Assembly: GCA_951213105.1 (NCBI GenBank)
Contig: OX578153.1
Location: 54,064,020 to 54,128,019, forward strand
Source of the DNA: Amaurobius ferox
Taxonomy: Eukaryota > Arthropoda > Arachnida > Araneae > Amaurobiidae
DNA length: 64,000 bases
Direction of reading: 5' to 3'
Every line of letters begins with the position of its first letter. Position 1 is the first letter of the stretch. Shown here piece after piece: positions 54,661 to 64,000 of this stretch. A program made the translations under genes and the position numbers. The notes below the pieces were generated by a model, which did no database searches, was not told the origin of the DNA, and saw nothing but the letters and a program-made list of their open reading frames with translations.

Positions 54661-55990
54661 CCCCCCCCACTTTTGATGCCAATTTGATATACAAAACTGG
54701 CCCTTTATTAGTTTTGACCCTCCCCCCCCCCTCTCTCTCTTCCATTTCCTACTCAGATTCTTGTTTTCTTTCGGACTGAATCTTTTTTGGTTTCCACTGG
54801 CTTTTCACTATCCCTTGAGAAGTTTTTTTGAAATTTTATTGAATTTTATGGATCCTTTTTAGCCTCCGTTGTTTGGAGTGCAATGTTTTCTAAATTCTAA
54901 TGTGCTACATTTAATTTTACTTTCTGAGATGGAGATGTGTAATACAGGTGTTTATTAAATATGAGTCTTGGTCTTGATAATAAGTGGCAGATATTTTACA
55001 CTGAAAATCAATCTTGCTTCTGCAGTCACTTATCAATAGTATGTCTTAATACGTATAGCTTGTTAATGATGGGCATAAAAAAATTGATGAAAATCACTTG
55101 GCATCAAAACCAATGTCAAATACGGACTCAAGACATGTGAATCCATTCAAATCCTATTGTCGAATTTTTAGCATCATCATAATACTTTCTGCATACTATG
55201 TAAGGATATTATTTGGATATTATTACGTATTAAAAATATTATACTTATTCAGGAATCCTGATCATCTTTATTTCCACCAGATTCGAAGTCAGATTTACCA
55301 CATCATAAATACTTTTCCTGAATATGTGCTAAAGAAATAAAAAATTTTTCACTAAGTAAAAACCGATCAAATACTTCTTATTTGAAATACATCATCATGC
55401 ATATTGACGTCCCCAAATTATTCTTGAATGAAGCAGCGTACGATATTTCTGCATCTTCTTTTTTAGGATCAATAAATGGAGGTGTTAGCAATATGTCAAC
55501 AAAATCAATATCTACGATCGACGAAATGTCAGAGAACTGCCAGCAATTCGTCTCTTCAGATGAGAAACATATTTTTGCTCGACTTTTTTCTTTTAGCTTT
55601 ATTTCTAACTCTAACATAAAAAGAGGCCCGGAAAGCTAGAATGTACTGAGATTTCATCAACTGTAAATTGCATTACCGACATGGATTTTAGAAGAAATGT
55701 GTTGCTGTATAATATACAAACCGTGTTTGAATATACCTATAAAACGTAGTATAGGGAAAGGGGGCGAAAAGTCTGTAATGTAATCAAAATTCGAAATTTG
55801 GATATTTACTGCGTTATACATTTAGATTTAATTTTTTATTTACTTGATGTTGTTTTTTGTTTACTTGATACTTGATGAGGTTTTTTGTTTACGTTCTATG
55901 GACCTGATATCTCTAGGATTTTATATAAGAGCATACATTCTGTCTGTCTGTCTATCTAATTATCTGAAACACTTACCAACAAATATGATC
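54661..55990. other. Unassigned DNA after the LINE remnant
   Basis: C-runs at 54660-54668 and 54721-54731. A string at 55490-55535 ('atgtcaacaaaatcaatatc', 'gacgaaatgtcagagaac') recurs in diverged form near 47103-47145 and 52120-52160. The overlapping 79- and 85-codon frames at 55378-55639 match no family. Confidence 0.4.
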
Positions 55991-55994
55991 ACGC

Positions 55995-56215
55995 TTTGGC
56001 GACATTGACAACAAATTTGGAAAAATATCGCCTAACTGGCGAATTTGGTAAAATATAGCAAATTTGGAGAAATTAGACAACGTACCAGACAACGTGGCTT
56101 TTGGAAAATGACCCTAAATTAACAAAAGTGTCATCAAATCGACAATAATTAACTGAATTAGCTTTAAATTAACTGAAATGAGGAATAATTGATGAAAATG
56201 CATTATCTTGGAAAA
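55995..56215 (+). repeat. Isolated TTGGCGA module, diverged
   Basis: 'acgctttggcgacattgaca', 'atatcgcctaactggcgaat', 'caaatttggagaaatta' and 'gatgaaaatgcattatcttg' follow the plus-strand family-A order, without ends. Confidence 0.55.
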
Positions 56216-56460
56216 TTAAATTCAATGTATTTGATATCCTTGTGACTTTAAAGAAATTAATATTTTTGATTCTAAATACAATAAGTTTCGCTGATTCTGG
56301 GACAAGTACATTTAGTTAAGGGGTCTAGACTTTCAAAAATTAATTACGTTGTGTATGGGGCTGGTCTAGTAATTATGCTTTGGTAGGGAATCTTATAAGA
56401 ATGGCTAATATTGTTTAGGAGAAATGCGTTAAATTTACATCTCTGATACTAAATAAAAAA

Positions 56461-57400
56461 TCTGATGTGGGCAATACATGACTTTCCTTATATAATGCAA
56501 TGAATTTACTACTTTTACAGTAAAAAAATAGGTTTTTCTTCTTGTAGATACTTATATTCTTTCCAAGATATCGCATTTTCGTCAATCAGTTGTCATTTTC
56601 ATTGATTTAGCGTCATGTTCATCCATTTGGCGAGATTTTCGTTAATTTGGCAACATTTTAAAAAATCGACAAGTTGGCGACATTTCGCTAAATTCGTCGC
56701 CAAAATCTCGCCAAGCGTTATGGACGGAGAAATAAGTTATTCTTATAGCATATAAATGATTATTGAAGTTCAAATGCAAAAGTATTACTTAAAGTACCTT
56801 TTCTCATGAATGGAACGAGCTAGATGCAGGAGAATAATGTTACCCAATATATCGCATAATATTACATATGAAAAGTGAACATGTTTCTTAACAGTTTTTA
56901 GATTTTATTTAATTTATGGTATTTCTTTATAAATTTATTTTTAAAATGTGCAATATCTCAAGAACGGTTTATGCTAGCGATCTAAAGTTTATGTCAATCG
57001 TTTTCTAAGGGAAAATTACATAAGAAATGTTTATTTGCGTAACTTTGTTAATGGTGTTTATTTTTTGATGATTTTTTCAAAATTTCACTCGAAAATTTAG
57101 GGGGGGTTTGAACATCCGATTACGTATAAAAACAACAGGCTTCCAGTTTTCCTAAATTTCATTCGAATCGCCCCATTCGTTCGTGAGATATCGTTTCCAG
57201 AGACTCACTGACACACACACACACTTTCACACACACACAAACTTTCACACACGAACACACACACAGACAGACATCACTTCAAAAATGTTTGATTCGTAAT
57301 CAGGTATGCTTGAAACGTGCTCTCCTGTCGAAAACTCGAATTCGAATTTTTGACCCCGTCACAATACTTTCCTTATACATTAAGTATATAAGGAAAGTAA
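56461..57400 (-). mobile_element. Family A element, full length
   Basis: Left TCTGATGTGGGCAATACATG-ACTTTCC preceded by an A-run; module 56630-56715 ending 'ccaagcgttatggacggaga'; (CA)n with ACTTTCACAC at 57210-57265; right end CTTTCCTTATACATTAAGTA-TATAAGGAAAGTAA. One of the best-preserved copies. Confidence 0.9.
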
Positions 57401-57412
57401 CAAGTGGACCCT

Positions 57413-58385
57413 TAACTATTGACACAAATAGGCCTAAATAATATAAAGACCATGAATGTCTGAATAAGTCAAGTAAACCCTCATTGTCCAGATATTTTCC
57501 AACAATCGTATTTATCTGTGTTTAAGAAAATTTTGAATTCATTACGAACATTTCTCCAATAGCTTCATTACTATATTCCGGAACTTCCTTCTGCGCCATG
57601 CGTCGGACATTTCTCCACCATTGTATCTCCCACAAACGGTAGAATAGATCGCAATTTGCAAATAAATGAGTTAAGAGGATATCAAATTTAATCTTACATT
57701 GCATTACTGGGAAGGGAAACTATTGACAGAAGTCTACCTTTAACTATTGACACAAGTCGGCCTAAATACCAGTAATATAAGGACCATGAATCTATGGGTA
57801 AGTCGAGTAAATTCTGATGATCCAGATATTTTCATACAATGGTAATCTTCTGTAATTAAGACAAATTTTAATTCCTAACCACCAATTCTCCAATAGCGTT
57901 AGTACTATATTCAGGAAACTTTCTCCTGAGACATGCGTCGGATATTTATCCACCATTGTATCTCCCCCAAACGGTAGAATACATCGCAATCTGCAAATAA
58001 ATGAGTTGAGGCGAAATCAAATTTAATCTGCCATTTCATTGCTGGGAAGGGAAACTATTGACAGAAGTCGGCGTCTAACTATTGACACTCGGCCTAAATA
58101 CGAGTAATATATAAGGACCATGAGTAAGCCGAGTAAACCCTCATAATCCAGATATTTTCCAACAATCGTATTCATCTGTGTTTAAAATAAATTTAAATTC
58201 ATAACCACCAATTCTCCAATAGCGTCATTACCACATGCCAGAACTTTCTCCTGCGCCATGCGTCGGACATTTCACCCCCATTGTATCTCCCACAAACGGT
58301 AGAATATACCGCAATCTGAACATAAATGAGTTGAGGCGAAATCAAATTTAATCTGACATTGCATTGCGGGGAAAGGGGGACAACA
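57413..58385. repeat. Three tandem copies of a 328-335-bp unit
   Basis: Units start with TAACTATTGACAC at 57413, 57741 and 58076. Each has 'ccagatattttc', 'ttctccaatagc', 'gccatgcgtcggacattt'-like and 'aacggtagaata' strings and ends 'gggaagggaaactattgaca'. They differ by many substitutions. No shared open frame survives in all three. Confidence 0.92.
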
Positions 58386-58700
58386 GTTCACCCTTTTCAG
58401 GAGTTCAGATGGCATTTATATAAATGAACGTCGGAATCCCTTATGGTGGAGAAAATGGCTGATTTGGAAGATCGTGGTATGATGTGTTTTATCCGTGAAA
58501 ATACTATAAACAGATGCATATCATCAGAACTTTCTCACCAAAGAGTATTATTTGTAGTAAATAATGCCACGAGACCATTTAAAATGGAAGAATTTGTAAT
58601 AATTAAAAAAATATCAAGAAAAAAAAGAAAACAACAAATGCATCAAAAAGAAAAGACAATGCTGTTGATAAATAATTAATAATGTCCCCAAATATGAAAA

Positions 58701-59519
58701 TCTACATATATAAAGAAGAAAAGCATGTATGTATGTATGTATGATCCAACATCACGGGAGTACGGCTGAACCGAATTTGATAAAATTTGGTGAGTAGCCT
58801 TAAAATAGCTCCATTTAAAATTTAGTCTATGTTTCGAGTTTCTAATACCAGGGGCTGTCGCGATATTATTGAAAGACAAAACTTTCGTTTGTCTCATCAT
58901 CACGGGAGAACAGCTGCTCCGAATTTAATGAAATTTTGTGGTTAGCTTTGAAATAGCCCCCTATAAATTTAGTCCAAGTTTCGAATTTCTAAGACCAAAG
59001 GTTGTTGAGATTTTAATGGAAAACCAAACTTTTTCCTAGGAGTTCTACTCTCTAACTCCATGATTCCCAACGACAAAGGTTGAAAATCGTTGGTTTAAAA
59101 CGTGAAAGTCAATTAAATCCTTGAGTTTTATGGGTGTTTATTGAACGTATTAGTTAGACACTTTTGAAAATCTCAGGCTGAAATATGAATTTAAATGGAA
59201 ACTCTATCACCATGGTTTATTTTTTGACAGCCTTACTCAACAAATTTTATTAATGTAAATAATAAATAAATGAATATAAAACTATATATATATATATATA
59301 TATATATAAAGAAGAAAAGTATGTATGTATGATCCAATGGATCTGATTGGCCAAAGAGTGGCCATTCAAATCTATTTTTTTTCTTACATAACGCAATGAA
59401 TTTACTTCTTTCACAGTGAAAAAACAATATATAAGATTCGCGACCCTATAGATTCCGGTGTAATTTTTATCAGAGTTTTGCATCGTAAATCCTGAGCAAC
59501 GGCGGGTAATCGCTGCTAG
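58701..59519 (+). mobile_element. Helitron-like non-autonomous element
   Basis: Starts A|TCTACATATATAAAGAAGAA followed by (GTAT)n. Ends AGCAACGGCGGG...GCTGCTAG|T, matching the Helitron rule 5'-TC, 3' hairpin, CTAG, inserted between A and T. A second 5'-like start (TATATATAAAGAAGAAAAGT, near 59300) and an A-prime fragment ('aatgaatttacttctttcac', 59394-59415) lie inside. 'aaccgaatttgataaaattt' and 'tgctccgaatttaatgaaat' are two repeats of one inner block. No Rep or helicase. Confidence 0.55.
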
Positions 59520-60625
59520 TATGTATATAAATGAAACTGAAAATCTACCTGTTTAACTCATTATTACGGACAGACGGCTTTACCAAATTTTATAAAATAT
59601 TGATGATTAGACTTGGTTGCCATTTAAAGTTTAAGCGTTCATGTGACCTCCTGTCTGTCTATCTTCTTTTAACTATTTCTTCGCTTTAAGCGTGACCCAA
59701 TCGTTATATGAGACTCTAACCTAACTTGAAATTAAAATGTATATTAAATATATCTAATGTGTATTAAGTAGTATTTTTAGTTTCTCTGCAATAAATGCAA
59801 TTCAAACTGCGATAACATGACCCTATCTTTATTTATGCCTCTATCTATAAAATTATAGAAGCTTCAATTTCACTAAAAAGTAAACCTTTTAATCCAATGA
59901 CCTTAAATCAAAGATCAATTTTTATTTCATCCTTTAACAAGAATACCAGAAACGTAGATTTCATACAAGTTATTGTTTAATTACAAAATATGTTATTAGC
60001 CATATAAATAAAATTATAAGTTGCACTTCTGTCTGTATGTTTATTGTCCCAGCATGAGACAACTTACTCCTTCACTTTTTGAAAGAATTATTATAAAATG
60101 TTAATGCAAAATACTTCAATAAAGATTAATTTGATTTTTAATTAAACCAATATTATACGGAAATCATTAGAACTATGTAAAACTCATAGTTTGGGATACT
60201 ATTTAAAATGCTTAATAATATTATTAATTTGGTTGACTGGATTTTGCATTATTTTCAGTGAGATATTTAACATGTACTGTAAGATTTTCTAAATTTCTCT
60301 TGCTGCAAATTCTATTAATTCTAACTATGGGATTAAAAAAAACGTCTCTGTACTCATTAGTATATAATACAGATTTGACATGCTGAACATAATATTAAGG
60401 TTATACTGACTACGTCTATCAAGTAAATCTATATTTAACTGATCAACTCATGTTCAATCTACATATGTTACCGAAGCTCGAAAGCCGTTAATGTGCACAT
60501 TAACTAGCTAATCTGCAAATTAACTGATTTTCTCCGTTAACGTGCGGAATCAAGAATTTCACTCAGCCGAATGCGCTCTGGCCGAATGCGAATTGCCGAA
60601 TGCGCTCTGGCTTTTAATTTTTATA
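59520..60625. other. Unassigned AT-rich DNA
   Basis: Near 60568-60612 a short direct repeat 'gccgaatgcg(ctctggc)' occurs three times. No gene. Confidence 0.45.
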
Positions 60626-60627
60626 TA

Positions 60628-62268
60628 CATTGACTCCCAAAAGTGTTCGTACACTTACGAATTTCAATGAAATACTGCTCTATCCATTAATAAAAACTAA
60701 TATTTCAGAATTATTTAATAATATCTATAACTTGTTCCTAACAAAATTACATGAAATATTTTAAAAACATAGTAAAACTTTCTTTTTGAAAAATTAATAA
60801 TCAAAATGTAACCAAAATGTTTAGTCACAAAAGTCTTCGTACACTTAAAAACAAATCTCTACATACAGTGCATATTGTAATATTTCGGTAAATTAGTACT
60901 TAGTAGGATATCCCTTAGCGGTTTAACAACAGGTTTTTAAACGTCTGTGAATAGAGTTTACTAGTTTTTTTGTAATTTCTGTATCAATGTTCCTCCATTC
61001 TTTGATCATTACTGGTTTTAGTTCGCTTTTCATTTTAATGTCGTATCTTCGTACTCTAACATCTAGTTCTCTCCAAATGTGTCCTATTGGTTTTAAATCC
61101 AGCGACAGAGGTGGTGTTTTCAGAACTTGGGGGCAATTATGGAGACACCAGAGGCGAACATTGAGAGCCGTGTGCCTAGGATCGTTATCTTGATACAAAA
61201 CAAAGTAGTTTCCAATACCCAAATTTTGGGCTGATAATTTTAAATTGTCTTTTAAAATATTTAAATAAAGAGCATGAATCATTATACCATCAATAAATAC
61301 CAAATTACCTAGTCCTGATTCTGACATGCACCCCCACAGAAGGACACCTCCACCACCATGCTTTACTGTTCCAACTAAGTTCTTGGGGAAAAGTTCCTGC
61401 TCCATACAATTATACGCCTATCGGAACCAAAAATGTTAAATTTGCTTTCATCTGCAAATAAGACATGATTCCAATACGTTTAGGGCTTATTTATCACTGA
61501 TTTTGCGAAAGAAATATTAAGCTCTCTATTTTTCGCACTTTACAAAAGTTTTCTTCGGGCAGAACGTCCATGTAATCCATCTGATCTGAGCACTCGTCCA
61601 ACAGTTTCCGGTGAAATTGAAGTAGAAAAATTTTCAGTAAATTCTGTAGAAATTTTTACAGCACTCAAACGTAGTTTCACAAATTTTCTAACTACAAATC
61701 TCTGATCACGTTGAGTTAACTTTGCCGGACGACATTTTCTTACCTTGTTTTCGATCCGATTTTCTTCGTTAAAGCGTTTTATCACATACTGCGCCATAGA
61801 ATGGGATACACTTACTAATTTAGCGATATTACAAACTGATTTACCGCTACTATGATGAAAAATAATCAATTTTCAAATGCTGTTCGTTGTTTCCTTACGA
61901 CTACGAGCCACTTTTAAATAATACTAAATATTACGAAGTAAGCAAGCAAAGATTAAAGCCAAACACTTTTTTAAATGTCACCACAGTGCAAAAATAAAAA
62001 AAAGCGAGAGAGGATAATATTATTTATGAATTTATTCGAAAATGTTTCGGTATACAATCACTTTTGTGACATGTTCTTTCTCTACCTCCTTGCATTTTCA
62101 TTTTTATTAAAAAAATGAGTCAATATTTAAACAAAAATGTTAGGTTTTATTCAAAATTACATGGAGATGATATGAAAAAATATTGAACTTTATATTCGAA
62201 TTCAATTCCAGGCGACAGCGCTTTTTCTACAATTTTTTAAAGTGTACGAACACTTTTGAGAGCCACTA
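60628..62268 (-). mobile_element. Complete Tc1-like transposon with IR/DR ends
   Basis: Outer 28-bp ends CATTGACTCCCAAAAGTGTT-CGTACACT (60628-60655) and the complement at 62241-62268 differ at five positions and are flanked by TA. Inner repeats GTCACAAAAGTCTTCGTACA (60824-60843) and the complement of GTCACAAAAGTGATTGTATA (62052-62072) give the two-repeats-per-end (IR/DR) layout known for many Tc1 elements. Total 1641 bp. Confidence 0.92.
60923..61912 (-). pseudogene. Tc1-like transposase pseudogene
   Basis: The expected start is a GTG at about 61912 (VARSRKETTNSI), then a stop. The HTH domain (61869-61540) reads SGKSVCNIAKLVSVSHSMAQ ... KCRPAKLTQRDQRFVVRKFV ... SPETVGRVLRSDGLHGRSAR. Two stops and a frameshift surround LFADESKFNIFGSDRR (first catalytic Asp, near 61450). 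The last frame (61405-60923) has GGGGVLLWGCMSESGLGNL, LYQDNDPRHT (second Asp) and SLDLKPIGHIWREL, where the third catalytic Glu of the family's PIEHLW motif is Gly. It is therefore dead by stops, a frameshift and an active-site change. Usual length is about 340 residues, and nearly all of it is present. Confidence 0.92.
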
Positions 62269-64000
62269 TATGCGTCTATAGGAGGTTTATTAAATGATTT
62301 TTTAAAAATCTAAAGATTTGTCTTCAATTTATTACTTAGTTAATACCAAGTTTATGTTAATTATGTTATTTTGAATCATCAATTTATATAAATGAAATTA
62401 CTAAAATGTAAATATCTATCTACCAATAACTTTATTTTTATTTTTATTTTTAGTTTGCATTACATTTCCAACATCAGAAAGACTGCAATGTCGCCAATCA
62501 AGCTGAAGGGTCTAAATATAACAGACTTTCAGACAATGTGAAGAGTTTCATGCTTTTTAAAATCTGATAAATATAAAGAATCAGATGTAAGCTCAAATAG
62601 CTTTTATATATCCATAGAGATAGCTATAAATATACAATTTTAGACGAGAAAAGTCTAAAGTGTATTTTTTTCGTTAAAATATCAGAGTGAAAAATATACG
62701 AACTTCAAATTTTATCTTTTGGAGAATGTCAACATGGAACGTCAGTTACCTGTGTGATTGATTCTGAAGCAGAAAATATATTTTGGATATTCCAACAGCG
62801 TCCCTAAATGCTACTGATATTTGTGATATATATATATAAATAAGAACTTCTAAATCCAGAATAAACAAAGATTTTCGACAATGATGAATTCTAAGAAAGT
62901 ATCAAATGTTACTTTGGAACTTTAGAATCTATCAAGAAAATCAATCTCTTTTATGCTCAGAAAGCGCAGACGATCAGGAAAGAATTTCTATTCTTAGATG
63001 CCGAAGTGACAGTTGCAGTATGGAAAAAATTTCGTATTCTGCTTTTCGTGCCATGCATAAAATGCCACTCAAAAATTCTATTGATTCCATTTCGGAACAA
63101 AGATTTCTGTATTTTATTTAAAGTCATCTTTTAGAAATATAGGAAAAAGGACCGCATATTTATTCAGTATTCCAGAAAATGATGTCTTAAAATCAGACGA
63201 TATTTTTCTCAAATTAAATTTCCTATATTTCGTGTTTAATGGTGACAGTAAGGTATTTAATTAAGAATTTATTGGAAAATATAAAAATCTTTATATATAT
63301 TACTCTAAAACTTTAACCTTATAAATAAATATTTACATTTATTTTCAGAATTTATTAATATTGTATGCTATTTTAACTTTTGTCCATATTATTAATAGGA
63401 GAAATATATATTTCTCATTATTTTCAGAATTTCAGATTGCAAAAATTTAACTAGATTAAAATAATTGATTATAAAGTTTTACTTAAACATATTTTGTACT
63501 CCAACATTTTATACAAAATTAATGTATTTTTTTAAATCCTTAATAATATCATGTGAATGCAAACAAATAATTGTGATTGATGAAATGCATTTATATTTAA
63601 TAATAACGACAAATTAAATACAATTCAAATAAATAATGGAAATTCATACACTACATTATGATGTAGGAAAGTACAAAATAATTTTACTTTCAATATAAAT
63701 AATTTATACATCATCCAAAAATATTAAAAAGTTGTTTTGGAATTCAATTATTACTTCTGTTCTTAGGGTGAAATACATCAAAGAATTGTGATAAAAAAAT
63801 GCCATGAAAACGGTAAAAAGACATGAGTTTTCATTTTGTAAAATGAATTTGTTTTGAAATTCCACCATTTGTTGTCTACAACTGACGACATTATAAAAGT
63901 GAAATAATGAAATCTTTTGAAAATTTAATTTACTGGAGAAATTAATAAAATCTCAATTGATTCCCATTTGAACAGAAAATATTTCTTTTCAAAACTTCCT
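62269..64000. other. Unassigned AT-rich DNA
   Basis: No element ends or domain-bearing frames seen on either strand. The longest frame (71 codons, 62906-63121) has no recognisable family. Confidence 0.5.

Noticed and set aside
55378..55639. 79- and 85-codon frames on opposite strands
   Set aside because: They mirror each other over the same bases and match no family; kept only as unassigned sequence.
58443..58679. 78-codon frame rich in Lys/Arg at its end
   Set aside because: No domain; the basic end reflects an A-rich stretch.

Overview
This 64-kb window looks like intergenic or intronic DNA from an animal genome, most likely an arthropod and plausibly an arachnid. It is strongly AT-rich, its open frames are short, and no host protein-coding gene is convincing. 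Almost every recognisable feature is a transposable element, an element remnant or a tandem repeat. The arachnid placement is an inference from the mix of elements (Penelope-like, Tc1/mariner, X-element-like LINE, tRNA- and 5S-derived SINEs, Helitron-like families); nothing in the sequence names the species.

Two families of non-autonomous elements of about 0.75-1 kb dominate the window; I call them A and B. Both start with a palindromic TTACTTTCC... hairpin, carry a GT/TGTC microsatellite about 110-150 bp inside, and end in a GGAAAGTCATGTGCTGCCCACATCAGAT block followed by T. The two ends share a subterminal inverted repeat. This is the layout expected of Helitron/Helentron-associated elements (HINE/DINE-1 type); the class is inferred. 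Family A has about ten copies or fragments on both strands, including one copy nested in another. Family B has about eight, including two nearly identical head-to-tail copies at 48.9-50.4 kb.

Region by region. 0-6 kb: a decayed A copy with a CA-TA-TG microsatellite, a piggyBac-type MITE, two Tc1 transposase fragments facing each other, an A fragment and a tRNA-like relic. 5.7-7 kb: a degenerate ~147-bp repeat array. 7.4-8.8 kb: a Penelope-like element with reverse transcriptase, GIY-YIG and hammerhead-like motifs. 9-12.5 kb: A copies. 13.5-14.3 kb: two inverted SINEs with target-site duplications. 15.4-17.2 kb: a probable Helitron-like element holding four tandem SINE units. 18-19.5 kb: a Tc3-like pseudogene. 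20-31.5 kb: A and B copies, a SINE, a 583-bp foldback element and AT satellites. 32-39.5 kb: minisatellites, an inverted pair of hammerhead-like Penelope termini, a long-TIR mariner-like element with a trapped transposase N-terminus, a TGACGTCA cluster and a 242-bp satellite. 39.7-50.4 kb: A and B copies and two MITEs. 52.2-54.7 kb: a B copy carrying a SINE headed by a 5S rRNA sequence with a perfect target-site duplication, then remnants of a LINE ORF1. 56-62.3 kb: an A copy, a triple 330-bp repeat, a canonical-looking Helitron fragment and a complete but dead Tc1 element. The last 1.7 kb holds nothing recognisable.

There is no operon or pathway. The 'genes' are decayed selfish elements, and their relationships are of insertion and nesting. 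The most unusual objects are the 5S-headed SINE, the tandem SINE array, the hammerhead-like motifs with loop-less palindromic stem III, and the recurrent TTGGCGA/TCGCCAA module.
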